60,839 bases of DNA, from assembly GCA_017461565.1 (NCBI GenBank), contig JAFTXQ010000012.1:1-60839 (forward strand), read 5' to 3'. The notes under the pieces are model-generated. The model saw only the letters and a list, made by a program, of their open reading frames with translations. It had not been told where the DNA came from and did not search any database. The stretch is from Oscillospiraceae bacterium (GTDB lineage: Bacteria; Bacillota; Clostridia; Oscillospirales; Ruminococcaceae). The first letter of the stretch is position 1; each line of letters starts with the position of its first letter. This document shows, one piece after another, positions 17,440-25,504 of this stretch. A program made the translations under genes and the position numbers.

Positions 17440-18921
17440 TTATGCGAAAGGATTCTCGGAGGGGTACAGCATACCTGCGGGCTGGTTGAAGCCGATGTCC
17501 TCTACGCCGAGGTATCTGAACAGGTTGAACAGAGCCTTGCCGTGGTGACCGAATGCAACAGCACCGTGGTGAGGATAGTTCTTCTCGATGAGAACGTGAC
17601 GATAGAAGCGTCCCATCTCGGGGATAGCGAATACGCCGATACCGCCGAAGCTCTTTGTAGCAACAGGAAGAACCTCGCCCTGTGCAACGTAAGCACGGAT
17701 CTGTGCGTCAGCAGTGGACTGCAGTCTGAAGAATGTGATGTCGCCGGGAACGATGTCGCCCTCGAGAGTACCCATTGTAACCTCCTCAGGCAGGCTTCTT
17801 GCCATGATCATCTGGTTCTTCATTGTGCCCTTAACAAGCTTGCTGCTGCAGGTGTTGCCGCAGTGGAAGCCCATGAATGTGTCGGTGTGCTTGTAGTTGA
17901 ACTTGCCCTTGATGGACTCCTCGTACATATCTGCGGGTACGGAGTTGTTGATGTCCAGCAGAGTAACTGTGTCCTGTGTGATGCAGGTACCGATGTACTC
18001 AGACAGTGTGCCGTAGATATCAACCTCGCAGGAAACAGGGATGCCACGTCCTGTGAGTCTGGAGTTTACATAGCAGGGTACAAAGCCGAACATTGTCTGG
18101 AATGCAGGCCAGCACTTTGTTGTAACAGTAACGTACTTTCTGTAACCCTTGTGAGCCTCGATCCAGTCAAGCAGTGTGATCTCGTACTGAGCGAGTTTGG
18201 GCAGGATGTCGGGCATCTTATTGCCGTCGCCCAGCTCCTTGGCCATATCGGCAGCAACCTCTGCGAGTCTGGGGTCGTCTGCGTGCTTGAGATAGGACTC
18301 GTACAGATCAAGCTCGGAGTTCTCCTCGATCTCAACACCGAGGTTGTAAAGCTGCTTGATAGGAGCGTTACAAGCAAGGAAGTTGAGGGGACGGGGACCA
18401 AAGCTGATGATCTTGAGGTCAGAAAGACCAACAAGTGTTCTTGCAACAGGCAGGAACTCGTGGATCATGTCAGCAACCTCTGCTGCTGTGCCTACGGGGT
18501 ACTCGGGTATGTAAGCTCTGATGTTGCGGAGCTTCAGGTTGTAGGAAGCGTTCAGCATACCGCAGTAAGCATCGCCTCTGCCCTGGATAAGGGAGGTGTT
18601 GCTGTCTTCCTCGGCAGCTGCTGCAAACATAACAGGACCGTCAAAGTGCTTTGCAAGCAGTGTCTCAGAGATCTCGGGACCGAAGTTACCGAGGTATACG
18701 CACAGAGCGTTACAGCCTGCCTTCTTGATATCCTCAAGAGCCTGTACCATGTGGATCTCGCTCTCAACGATGCAGATAGGGCATTCGTAGATCTCAGCAG
18801 CGCCGTACTTTTCTGTGTAAGCATTGATGAGCGCCTTTCTTCTGTTTACGGAAAGGGACTCAGGGAAGCAGTCACGGGAAACAGCAACTACGCCCAGTTT
18901 AATTTCAGGAATGTTGTTCAT
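17440..18921 (-). CDS. L-fucose/L-arabinose isomerase family protein
   Basis: 493 residues, cytoplasmic. The N-terminal Rossmann-like part (GVVAVSRDCFPESLSVNRR...LCVYLGNFGPEI) and later segments (SCEVDIYG, TLLDINNS, FMGFHCGNTCSSK, HHGAVAFGHHGKAL) match the FucI/AraA fold. Conserved Glu, Asp and His residues there are the expected Mn(II) ligands for aldose-ketose isomerisation. It is shorter than E. coli FucI (591), as are many clostridial members whose substrate has not been tested. It is not next to kinase or aldolase genes, so the pathway cannot be read from context. Its promoter is followed by a cre-like palindrome, suggesting catabolite repression. Confidence 0.85.
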   Translation of the reverse strand: MNNIPEIKLGVVAVSRDCFPESLSVNRRKALINAYTEKYGAAEIYECPICIVESEIHMVQALEDIKKAGCNALCVYLGNFGPEISETLLAKHFDGPVMFAAAAEEDSNTSLIQGRGDAYCGMLNASYNLKLRNIRAYIPEYPVGTAAEVADMIHEFLPVARTLVGLSDLKIISFGPRPLNFLACNAPIKQLYNLGVEIEENSELDLYESYLKHADDPRLAEVAADMAKELGDGNKMPDILPKLAQYEITLLDWIEAHKGYRKYVTVTTKCWPAFQTMFGFVPCYVNSRLTGRGIPVSCEVDIYGTLSEYIGTCITQDTVTLLDINNSVPADMYEESIKGKFNYKHTDTFMGFHCGNTCSSKLVKGTMKNQMIMARSLPEEVTMGTLEGDIVPGDITFFRLQSTADAQIRAYVAQGEVLPVATKSFGGIGVFAIPEMGRFYRHVLIEKNYPHHGAVAFGHHGKALFNLFRYLGVEDIGFNQPAGMLYPSENPFA

Positions 18922-18985
18922 TGGTTTGGATTCCTTTCAGATTTTTTAAAAATTCAGCGGCGGGCATCACTGTTTCCGCAGTCCG

Positions 18986-18999
18986 TTAAAACGTTTTCA
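18986..18999. promoter_or_regulatory. cre-like site (CcpA/LacI-type operator)
   Basis: TTAAAACGTTTTCA (reverse TGAAAACGTTTTAA) is close to the CcpA cre consensus with the central CG. It lies 38 bp downstream of the -10 box, a roadblock position. Confidence 0.6.
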
Positions 19000-19036
19000 C
19001 GGAAAGTTAAGTTAATGCCTAACGCTACTTATATAT

Positions 19037-19065
19037 AGAATAACATAAAACACAGAATTTGTCTA
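19037..19065 (-). promoter_or_regulatory. Promoter of isomerase-family gene
   Basis: TAGACA (19065-19060), 17 bp, TATTCT (19042-19037) on the minus strand. A further TTGACA (19080-19075) lies too far upstream to pair with this -10. Confidence 0.6.
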
Positions 19066-19183
19066 GTAGTTTTTTGTCAAAAATGCAGACCGTCAGATAC
19101 AGGCAGACTTTAACGTACTGATACCGCTTCAAGCAGGGCTGCAACACCACAGCTGAAAAAACAAAGAAATTATTACAAACCTA

Positions 19184-19215
19184 TTGACAAATACAGTAAT
19201 ATGGAGTAAACTGTA
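19184..19215 (+). promoter_or_regulatory. ABC-exporter promoter with overlapping inverted repeat
   Basis: TTGACA (19184), 17 bp, TAAACT (19207). The inverted repeat TACAGT-N12-ACTGTA spans 19192-19215, covering the spacer and -10, a typical repressor position; GntR/YtrA-type regulators often control such exporters (inference). Confidence 0.6.
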
Positions 19216-19271
19216 TATATCGGATATGAACACCCGTTTTATCCAAATATTACAGAAAGGACATAATACAA

Positions 19272-20168
19272 TTGGTAAGCATAAGAAATCTGCAAAAGAA
19301 ATACGGTGCTTTCCCCGTTCTGCGGGGACTTAATATGGAAGTCCATAAGGGTGATATCTATGGCTTCCTCGGACGCAACGGCTGTGGTAAAAGCACCACT
19401 ATGAACATAATAACAAATATCATCCCAAAAGACAGCGGCGATGTCATCCTCGGCGAGGGCAAGCCGATCACTGTCGGCTACCTCCCCGAAAGCCCCATGA
19501 TCTACGGCTACATGACAGCAAGAGAGTACCTTGAATACATTGCCTACTGCTGCAAGTACAGCGGCGACATCAAGACACGTGTAAACGAGGTTCTGGATAT
19601 CGTAGGACTGACACAGGCAGCAGACAGACGTTCAAAGGGTTATTCCAGAGGCATGACCCAGCGTCTCGGAATGGGTGCCGCTATCCTCGGAAATCCCGAG
19701 CTGCTGCTGTTTGACGAGCCCACATCCGCCCTCGACCCTCAGGGACGTTCCGAGGTCATCGAAATAATCACCCGCCTGAAAGAGATGGGAGCCACGATCA
19801 TACTGTCCACACACATCCTCCCCGATGTTGAGCGTGTAGCAAACCGTATTGGAATAATGAACAACGGAACGCTTGCTGAAGAGGGCTACATCGGCGATCT
19901 TCTGAAAAAACACGGCTCCGACAGAGTTACCCTTTCCCTGCGTGGTCTCGACGACGAAAAGAAGCTTAAGCTTCTTGCAGTGGATTTTGCCCGTGCGGAG
20001 TTCAATAACGATAACAATAAATTCATGTTCTACTCCGAGGATACAGAGGATTGCGCTGCAAAGCTCGTGCGTGTCATGGCGGACAACAGCATGATCCCCG
20101 AAAGCTTCTCCATCGGCTCTGCTTCGCTGGAGGATCTTTTCAGAAAGGTGGTGGGCGAAAATGCTTAA
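19272..20168 (+). CDS. ABC transporter ATP-binding protein
   Basis: 298 residues. Single ABC domain: Walker A GRNGCGKST (residues about 37-45), Q-loop replaced by GYLPESPMIYG as in NatA/drug-exporter ATPases, signature YSRGMTQRLGMG, Walker B LLLFDEPTSALDP and H-loop STHILPD. The C-terminal 80 or so residues are the usual extension of export-type ATPases. The initiation codon is TTG 19272 after GAAAGGA. It overlaps the permease gene by 8 bp. The cargo is unknown. Confidence 0.9.
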   Translation: MVSIRNLQKKYGAFPVLRGLNMEVHKGDIYGFLGRNGCGKSTTMNIITNIIPKDSGDVILGEGKPITVGYLPESPMIYGYMTAREYLEYIAYCCKYSGDIKTRVNEVLDIVGLTQAADRRSKGYSRGMTQRLGMGAAILGNPELLLFDEPTSALDPQGRSEVIEIITRLKEMGATIILSTHILPDVERVANRIGIMNNGTLAEEGYIGDLLKKHGSDRVTLSLRGLDDEKKLKLLAVDFARAEFNNDNNKFMFYSEDTEDCAAKLVRVMADNSMIPESFSIGSASLEDLFRKVVGENA

Positions 20169-21012
20169 ATACGGCTTCAAAAAGGAATGGATGCACTTCT
20201 CCCGTACCTTCCGTTTCGGCGGTGTGCTTATCGCAATGATCTCAATGGCTCTCGCAAATCCGCTCATGTATAAGTTTCTTGCATGGATGATGGAATTCAC
20301 AGGCGAGCTTATGCAGGATCCTGCTATGCAGGGCACAGGACTTGAGGACACCAACATCGGCGCCCTTGCTATGGTCTACAACGACGCCGCTCTTGTTTTC
20401 GGCGGAACCCTGCTGGAGCTTTGCGGAACCTCGCTGCTTGTTATAATGCTTGTTCTCATGTCGCCGTTCGGAGGCGAGCAGAAGAAGCGTGCAACGATAA
20501 TCCCTGCGTGCAGCGGTCTCGACAACAAGCAGTATCTGCTTCCAAAATTCATCCTTTATCCTGCGGTTATTTTTGTCGCAAACTATATCTGCGCAGTCAT
20601 TGCAGGCTTCCTGTGCAACGCACTGTTCGATGTGAACACTGTCGAGATCGCCGACATATTCCTCGGCGCACTGCTGTGCTCGATCTATCTTGTGTTCGCT
20701 GTATGCATCTACATGGCACTCGGTCTTTGCACCAACCGCCCCGGAATCATGGTGGTGGTGATATACTTCGGTCAGAATATAATCCAGCTGATACTTGCAA
20801 GCCTCGATCTCAACCGCTTCAATCCCTTCACACTGCTGGGTCTTATTTCGGGCGGTATGTTCTCGCCTAACTTCTCGCTTGAAGAGGAAGCAGGCAGCAT
20901 CATCGTTGGCTCGGTACTCAGCATCGTCATAGCAGCACTGATGTATGTGCTGACTCTTGCGGTACTCAACGCAAAAAAGATAAACAATCAGGAAAACAAA
21001 CCCGAATTCTGA
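20161..21012 (+). CDS. ABC-2-type transporter permease
   Basis: 283 residues with about six hydrophobic segments (for example GGVLIAMISMALANPLMY, LCGTSLLVIMLVLM, FILYPAVIFVANYICAVIAGF, IYLVFAVCIYMALGL and IIVGSVLSIVIAALMYVLTLAVL). EQKKRATIIPACSGLDNKQYLLPKF between segments is a pattern seen in ABC-2 permeases. It is translationally coupled to the ATPase gene, with ATG inside the upstream stop region, and ends at a hairpin shared with the convergent cadA gene. Confidence 0.85.
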   Translation: MLKYGFKKEWMHFSRTFRFGGVLIAMISMALANPLMYKFLAWMMEFTGELMQDPAMQGTGLEDTNIGALAMVYNDAALVFGGTLLELCGTSLLVIMLVLMSPFGGEQKKRATIIPACSGLDNKQYLLPKFILYPAVIFVANYICAVIAGFLCNALFDVNTVEIADIFLGALLCSIYLVFAVCIYMALGLCTNRPGIMVVVIYFGQNIIQLILASLDLNRFNPFTLLGLISGGMFSPNFSLEEEAGSIIVGSVLSIVIAALMYVLTLAVLNAKKINNQENKPEF

Positions 21013-21031
21013 TATTACACATAATAAACTC

Positions 21032-21068
21032 AGCCGCTCACGGTACGCTACGTGGGCGGCTGCTTTTA
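21032..21068. terminator. Bidirectional terminator between permease and cadA
   Basis: 11-bp arms AGCCGCTCACG / CGTGGGCGGCT with one wobble, followed by GCTTTTA on the plus strand. Confidence 0.7.
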
Positions 21069-21078
21069 TATAAGCGTG

Positions 21079-23169
21079 TTATCTTTTAAGTATCCTCATG
21101 GAATTGAATACGGCAATAAGCGCCACTCCGACATCCCCGAAAACGGCCTCCCACATTCCTGCAAGGCCAAGTGCGCCAAGTGCAAGGAACACTCCCTTGA
21201 TCGACAACGCTATAACTATATTCTGCACGACTATACGCTTTGTTGCCTTAGCTACCTCTACCGCCTCAGCGAGCTTCTTCGGTTCGTCTGTCATCAGCAC
21301 TACGTCAGCCGCTTCTATCGCCGCATCCGAGCCGATACCGCCCATAGCAATGCCGATATCCGCACGTGCAAGCACAGGGGCGTCATTGATCCCGTCGCCC
21401 ACAAATACGAGCTTGCTGCCGCTGCGCTTTTCGCTGTCAAGCCTTTCCAGTATCTCCACCTTATCCTGCGGCAGCAGCTGTGCATAGTATCCGTCAAGCG
21501 AAAGCTCCTCTGCCACCTCACGGGCGATATGCTCATCATCGCCTGTAAGCATGACTGTCTTTTCCACGCCAAGCCCTCTCAGTGCAGATAAAGCCTCCCT
21601 GCTGTCAGGCTTTATCTCGTCGCTTATCAGGATACATCCGACATAAACGCCGTCCGCCGCAGCATAAACCTTTGTCCCTGCTTTTTCACAAGGAATATAT
21701 GCAATATCTTCAGATTCCATCAGCTTTGCGCTGCCTGCAAGCACTTTTTTTCCGCCTACTGTCGCCGCAACGCCCAGACCCGTAAGCTCTTTGTATTCTT
21801 CCGCCTTCTCGATCTCGCCGCTGTAAGCAGAAAGAACCGACCTTGCGGCAGGATGGTTTGAAAGCTGCTCGGCAGACGCTGCAACGCTCAGCACCTCGCC
21901 CTCGGTAAAGCCATCGGCGGGCACTATATCAGCCACCTTGAACACGCCCTTCGTAAGGGTTCCTGTCTTGTCAAACACCACTGTGCCGACCTTGCTGAGT
22001 GCTTCAAGATAATTTCCGCCTTTAACAAGCACGCCATGTTTTGAGGCTGCACCTATACCACCGAAAAACGCCAGCGGAACAGATATTACCAGCGCACACG
22101 GACAGGAGACCACGAGGAAAACGCAGCCTCTGCGAAGCCACTCAGACCACTCGCCGCCAAAGAGCAGCGGAGGAAGCACTGCCAGGATCATAGCAAGCAC
22201 TACCACTATCGGTGTGTAGAATTCCGCAAAAGAAGTGATGAAATTCTCGGCAGGCGCTTTTCTGGCGGAAGCATTCTCCACAAGATCTATCATCCTGACG
22301 GCAGTGGACTCGCTGAAAGGCTTAGTCACACGTATCTCAAGCACACCGTCAGTGCTGATACATCCCGAAAGAACATCGTCGCCCGCCTTCACGCTTCTCG
22401 GCACGGATTCGCCGGTAAGCGACCTCGTATCAAGCAGGGCGTTTCCGTCTGTGACAACACCGTCAAGCGGTATCCTTTCGCCCGGCCTCACAACTATTAT
22501 CTCGTCCACTTCCACATCCACAGGAGACACTGCTAAAACCTCGCCGTTACGCTTTACGCAGGCGCTGTCGGGACGGATATCCATAAGCGAAGCTATCGAC
22601 CTCCTTGAACGCCTTACCGCAAGACTCTGGCAGAATTCACCTATCTGATAGAAAAGCATCACCGCAACAGCCTCGGGATATTCGCCTATGGCAAAGGCGC
22701 ATATAGACGAAAGGCTCATGAGGAAATTTTCGTCGAAAACACGTCCTTTTACTATATTTTTTATCGCCTTGTACACCACATCCCAGCCAAGGATAAAGTA
22801 CGCTGCGATCAACACGACCAGTGTGACAGGCAATGGTGCTCCCATGCCAATAGTTACTACTCCTGCAACGAAGACAAACGCCCCTATGGAAAGCCGTGCT
22901 ATCATCTTCTTAACATCAGAATTATCAGCGGGCTTATCTTTTTCGGAAGCTGTATATTCACTGACCTCAACTTCAGGCTCGTGCTCATTAACGATACGCT
23001 GAACCTTTTGTAAAAGCTCAGCAGCGCTACCCTCATATTTCACAGTCAGCGTCTGCTTCATAAGCTCGACCGAGGCGCTCTCGACGCCATCCAGCTTTGC
23101 TGTTTCTCTTTCTATTACCCCTGCGCAGTGAGGGCAATCCAACCCTTTCAATATAAATACCTTTTCCAT
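21079..23169 (-). CDS. cadA: Heavy-metal P1B-type ATPase (cadmium/zinc exporter)
   Basis: 696 residues. An N-terminal heavy-metal-associated domain has GLDCPHCAG (Cys pair, residues about 10-13). Membrane segments follow, then the TGES actuator loop (LTGESVPRS), the metal-selective SCPCALVIS in the membrane, the phosphorylation site DKTGTLTKG, the HP motif (SNHPAARS) and GDGINDAPVLARAD. The CPC motif plus this layout suits Zn/Cd/Pb exporters rather than copper pumps. The start at 23169 has GGAGG 5 nt upstream; an earlier ATG at 23205 has none and lies inside an operator. The gene follows the ArsR/CadC regulator on the same strand. A hairpin and a second operator lie between them. Confidence 0.93.
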   Translation of the reverse strand: MEKVFILKGLDCPHCAGVIERETAKLDGVESASVELMKQTLTVKYEGSAAELLQKVQRIVNEHEPEVEVSEYTASEKDKPADNSDVKKMIARLSIGAFVFVAGVVTIGMGAPLPVTLVVLIAAYFILGWDVVYKAIKNIVKGRVFDENFLMSLSSICAFAIGEYPEAVAVMLFYQIGEFCQSLAVRRSRRSIASLMDIRPDSACVKRNGEVLAVSPVDVEVDEIIVVRPGERIPLDGVVTDGNALLDTRSLTGESVPRSVKAGDDVLSGCISTDGVLEIRVTKPFSESTAVRMIDLVENASARKAPAENFITSFAEFYTPIVVVLAMILAVLPPLLFGGEWSEWLRRGCVFLVVSCPCALVISVPLAFFGGIGAASKHGVLVKGGNYLEALSKVGTVVFDKTGTLTKGVFKVADIVPADGFTEGEVLSVAASAEQLSNHPAARSVLSAYSGEIEKAEEYKELTGLGVAATVGGKKVLAGSAKLMESEDIAYIPCEKAGTKVYAAADGVYVGCILISDEIKPDSREALSALRGLGVEKTVMLTGDDEHIAREVAEELSLDGYYAQLLPQDKVEILERLDSEKRSGSKLVFVGDGINDAPVLARADIGIAMGGIGSDAAIEAADVVLMTDEPKKLAEAVEVAKATKRIVVQNIVIALSIKGVFLALGALGLAGMWEAVFGDVGVALIAVFNSMRILKR

Positions 23170-23192
23170 AAGTGCCTCCATCATATTGTCCA

Positions 23193-23210
23193 GTTGTTCA
23201 ATCATTCAAC
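23193..23210 (-). promoter_or_regulatory. Second ArsR-type operator, in front of cadA
   Basis: On the minus strand GTTGAATGATTGAACAAC, an imperfect copy of the operator at 23618-23635. A weak promoter (TTGAAT, 17 bp, ATATGA) overlaps it, so cadA may also be transcribed and repressed on its own. Confidence 0.6.
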
Positions 23211-23227
23211 TTTACTTTCAAAAAAAC

Positions 23228-23250
23228 AGCAGGAACACCTGCTATTTTTT
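23228..23250. terminator. Hairpin between regulator and cadA
   Basis: AGCAGG / CCTGCT arms with a 4-nt loop. It is followed by GTTTTTTT on the minus strand and ATTTTTT on the plus strand, and sits just past the regulator stop, so it may attenuate read-through into cadA. Confidence 0.65.
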
Positions 23251-23602
23251 ATTCGTTGATATGCTCAAGTCCCATTTCAATGATCAACTTTACATGATCG
23301 TCAGCAAGGGAATAATACACTATCTGCCCATCCCTGCGGAACTTCACGAGGTTTGATAGCCTCAGTGCTTTCAGCTGGTGGGATACTGCGGATTTTGTCA
23401 CACCAAGCAGCACAGCAAGGTCGCACACGCACATCTCTCTTTGAGACAGCGCATGAAGCAGCTGCATCCTGGTTGCGTCTCCGAAAAGCTTATAAAGCGA
23501 AGCAAGACCGATATATTCATCCTTGCTGAGAAGCTGAGAACGCACCTCATTCACTGCCTCCTCATGGATGACCTCGCAATCACAGGAATAATTCTTTTCC
23601 AT
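23249..23602 (-). CDS. cadC: ArsR/SmtB-family metal-sensing repressor (CadC-like)
   Basis: 117 residues. ATG 23602 follows GAGGTG; longer upstream reading is excluded because it would run through the promoter. Winged-helix core: LFGDATRMQLLHAL, REMCVCDLAVLLGVTKSAVSHQLKALR (recognition helix), LVKFRRDGQIVYYSL wing. Candidate metal ligands: N-terminal CDCEVIHEE plus CVC in helix 3 (the alpha3N soft-metal site of CadC), and DDHVKLIIEMGLEHINE (the alpha5 zinc site). Having both predicts release of DNA on Cd, Pb or Zn. It precedes cadA in one transcription unit. Confidence 0.92.
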   Translation of the reverse strand: MEKNYSCDCEVIHEEAVNEVRSQLLSKDEYIGLASLYKLFGDATRMQLLHALSQREMCVCDLAVLLGVTKSAVSHQLKALRLSNLVKFRRDGQIVYYSLADDHVKLIIEMGLEHINE

Positions 23603-23617
23603 CTGTTTCACCTCTTT

Positions 23618-23635
23618 GTTGAACGATTGTTCAAC
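23618..23635. promoter_or_regulatory. ArsR/CadC operator
   Basis: Perfect inverted repeat GTTGAAC-GATT-GTTCAAC directly downstream of the -10 box, covering the transcription start. Confidence 0.8.
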
Positions 23636-23638
23636 TGT

Positions 23639-23667
23639 ATTATAGCAGAAACAAAAGCTTTTGTCAA
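23639..23667 (-). promoter_or_regulatory. Consensus promoter of cadC-cadA
   Basis: TTGACA (23667-23662), 17 bp, TATAAT (23644-23639) on the minus strand. Strong repression by CadC at the adjoining operator is expected. Confidence 0.85.
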
Positions 23668-23772
23668 TAGCTTTTCTGAAAAAACTCAATAATACAGAAT
23701 ACTCGACGCACCATAATAAAATGCCATCAAGAAAACTGACGTTTTCACGGTCTTGTTTGTGAAACATTGATA

Positions 23773-23806
23773 TTGACATTCAAACTAAACAGGCGTATAC
23801 TGTTTA
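23773..23806 (+). promoter_or_regulatory. MATE promoter with overlapping operator
   Basis: TTGACA (23773), 17 bp, TATACT (23796). The perfect inverted repeat TAAACAG-N7-CTGTTTA (23786-23806) covers the -10 and start region, as expected for a repressor of a drug pump. The repressor itself is not in the window. Confidence 0.7.
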
Positions 23807-23826
23807 ATGCGGATGACAAAAGCAAA

Positions 23827-23844
23827 TTCCGCACGTGTGCGGAA
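23827..23844 (+). promoter_or_regulatory. 18-bp perfect palindrome abutting the MATE ribosome site
   Basis: TTCCGCAC / GTGCGGAA arms with a GT centre. The right arm ends in the GGAA that begins GGAAAGGAG, so the RNA hairpin would take in part of the ribosome site. Confidence 0.65.
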
Positions 23845-23860
23845 AGGAGATATATACAAA

Positions 23861-25234
23861 ATGTCTGATAAAAAATACGAAATAGATATGTGCAGCGGCG
23901 CTATTCTGCCAAAGCTGCTGCGGCTTACCCTGCCGCTGATGCTGTCGAGCGTGCTTCAGCTGCTGTTCAACGCTGCCGATATAATCGTCGTGGGTAACTT
24001 TGCAAGCGACAACTCACTGGCAGCAGTGGGCTCCACCTCATCTCTTGTAAATCTTATCACCAATCTGTTTCTCGGACTTTCCACAGGCGCAAATGTAATG
24101 GCCTCACGTTACATGGGAGCAAAGGATAACGAGCGTGTAAGCCGTACCGTGCATACCTCGATATTTCTCAGTATAGTCAGCGGACTTATTCTCACCGTCA
24201 TCGGCGTGCTGTTTGCGGACAAGATGCTGGCAATGATGCAGACCCCTGCCGAGGTGCTGGAGCTTTCAGCAGTGTATCTGCGCATCTATTTCTGCGGAAT
24301 GATCGCTATGATGGTGTACAACTTCGGCAGCTCCATCCTGCGCTCCAAGGGCGACACAAAGCGTCCTCTCTATTACCTCACCTTTGCAGGAGTTATAAAC
24401 GTCGTTCTTAATCTGATATTCGTAATATTCCTCAGGATGGACGTTGCAGGCGTTGCGCTTGCCACTGTCATATCCCAGTGCATCTCGGCACTCCTTGTTA
24501 TACGCTGCCTTATGAAGGAAACAGACGCCTTCCGTTTCAGCTTCGGAAAGCTCCGTCCCGATAGAATTATAACAGGCAAGATACTGGGCATCGGTATCCC
24601 CGCAGGCTTTCAGGGCGTGGTATTTTCGCTGTCAAATGTAGTCATACAGTCCTCTATCAACGGCTTTGGTCCGATAGTTATGGCAGGAAGCGCTGCAGCG
24701 GCAAGCATCGAGGGCTTTGTCTGGGTATCGATGAACGCATTCTCGCAGGGTGCGTTAACCTTTATGGGACAGAATATCGGTGCGGCAAAATACAGCCGTA
24801 TAAACCGCATTGCAGTGATATCCTGCGCCTGCGCCGCAGTCACGGGACTTATCCTTGGAAACCTGGCATACATATTCGGAGCGCCGCTACTGGGGATTTA
24901 TGATCCACGTCCCGAGATAATCCAGCCGGGACTTACACGAATGAGTCTTGTCTGTGTATTCTACTTCACCTGCGGTCTTATGGACTGCATCGTGGGAGTC
25001 ATAAGAGGCATGGGCTACGCTGTTGCACCTACGATAGTATCGTTGCTGGGCGCCTGCGGTCTCAGGATACTGTGGATATTCACCGTATTCACTATCCCCG
25101 AGTATCATACAGAGTTCATGCTGTTTTTGTCCTACCCGTTATCATGGACGATAACCTTTGCAGCACACTTCATCTGCTACATATTCATGCGCAGGAAGTA
25201 TCCCAAGCATGATCTGATACCTGAAAGCACATAA
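23861..25234 (+). CDS. MATE family efflux transporter
   Basis: 457 residues, about 12 membrane segments. The start at 23861 follows AAAGGAG; an in-frame ATG 18 codons earlier lies in the leader palindrome region. MATE signatures: LPLMLSSVLQLLFNAADIIVVG in the first helices, STGANVMASRYMGAKD, LRSKGDTKRPLYYL at the end of the first half, and the mirrored GQNIGAAKYSRINR in the second. These pumps export cationic drugs or metabolites using Na+ or H+. It is monocistronic, with its own operator-bearing promoter and a strong terminator. The substrate is unknown. Confidence 0.93.
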   Translation: MSDKKYEIDMCSGAILPKLLRLTLPLMLSSVLQLLFNAADIIVVGNFASDNSLAAVGSTSSLVNLITNLFLGLSTGANVMASRYMGAKDNERVSRTVHTSIFLSIVSGLILTVIGVLFADKMLAMMQTPAEVLELSAVYLRIYFCGMIAMMVYNFGSSILRSKGDTKRPLYYLTFAGVINVVLNLIFVIFLRMDVAGVALATVISQCISALLVIRCLMKETDAFRFSFGKLRPDRIITGKILGIGIPAGFQGVVFSLSNVVIQSSINGFGPIVMAGSAAAASIEGFVWVSMNAFSQGALTFMGQNIGAAKYSRINRIAVISCACAAVTGLILGNLAYIFGAPLLGIYDPRPEIIQPGLTRMSLVCVFYFTCGLMDCIVGVIRGMGYAVAPTIVSLLGACGLRILWIFTVFTIPEYHTEFMLFLSYPLSWTITFAAHFICYIFMRRKYPKHDLIPEST

Positions 25235-25241
25235 TATATCC

Positions 25242-25275
25242 AGCGTCCGTGGATTTTATACACGGACGCTTTTTT
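25242..25275 (+). terminator. Terminator of MATE gene
   Basis: Perfect 10-bp stem AGCGTCCGTG / CACGGACGCT, 9-nt loop, then TTTTT. Confidence 0.9.
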
Positions 25276-25289
25276 AACAACGGCATATA

Positions 25290-25318
25290 TTGACATAATT
25301 TTACACCTGTGATATAAT
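25290..25318 (+). promoter_or_regulatory. Consensus promoter of GH74-like/MATE operon
   Basis: TTGACA, 17 bp, TATAAT. The -10 lies within the left 10-bp direct repeat that brackets the structured element 25320-25437, so that element is transcribed as leader. Confidence 0.8.
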
Positions 25319-25319
25319 A

Positions 25320-25437
25320 ACCACACGCCGTAGCCAAAATCAGAGATTTTGACGGCTGAGTGTTTATTGAATGGCTGACCTTGCTGTTTTCAACGGCGCT
25401 GCTGACGCAGCCTGCAAACACTTCGTGTTTGCGGTCA
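25320..25437 (+). mobile_element. Putative small structured element bracketed by 10-bp direct repeats (copy 1)
   Basis: TGATATAATA occurs exactly at 25310-25319 and 25438-25447. The 118 bp between begin ACCACACGCCGT and fold readily: a GCCGT/ACGGC stem capped by CAAAATC/GATTTTG (25327-25356), then TGACC/GGTCA enclosing GCTGC/GCAGC and GCAAACAC/GTGTTTGC hairpins. The first 42 bp (25319-25360) match 36/42 with 56908-56949. It has no open reading frame or terminal inverted repeats. The mobile interpretation is inference. Confidence 0.45.
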
Positions 25438-25504
25438 TGATATAATATCTGCAAGTTTGTGTTCGGACCAGACTTTTTTAAAATTATGATATTCGGAGAA
25501 AACC

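Noticed and set aside
19075-19080. TTGACA as -35 of the isomerase gene
   Set aside because: No -10-like hexamer lies 16-18 bp downstream; TAGACA-17-TATTCT is better.
23205-23205. Earlier ATG for cadA
   Set aside because: It lacks a ribosome site and lies within the ArsR-type operator; ATG 23169 has GGAGG and starts the metal-binding domain.
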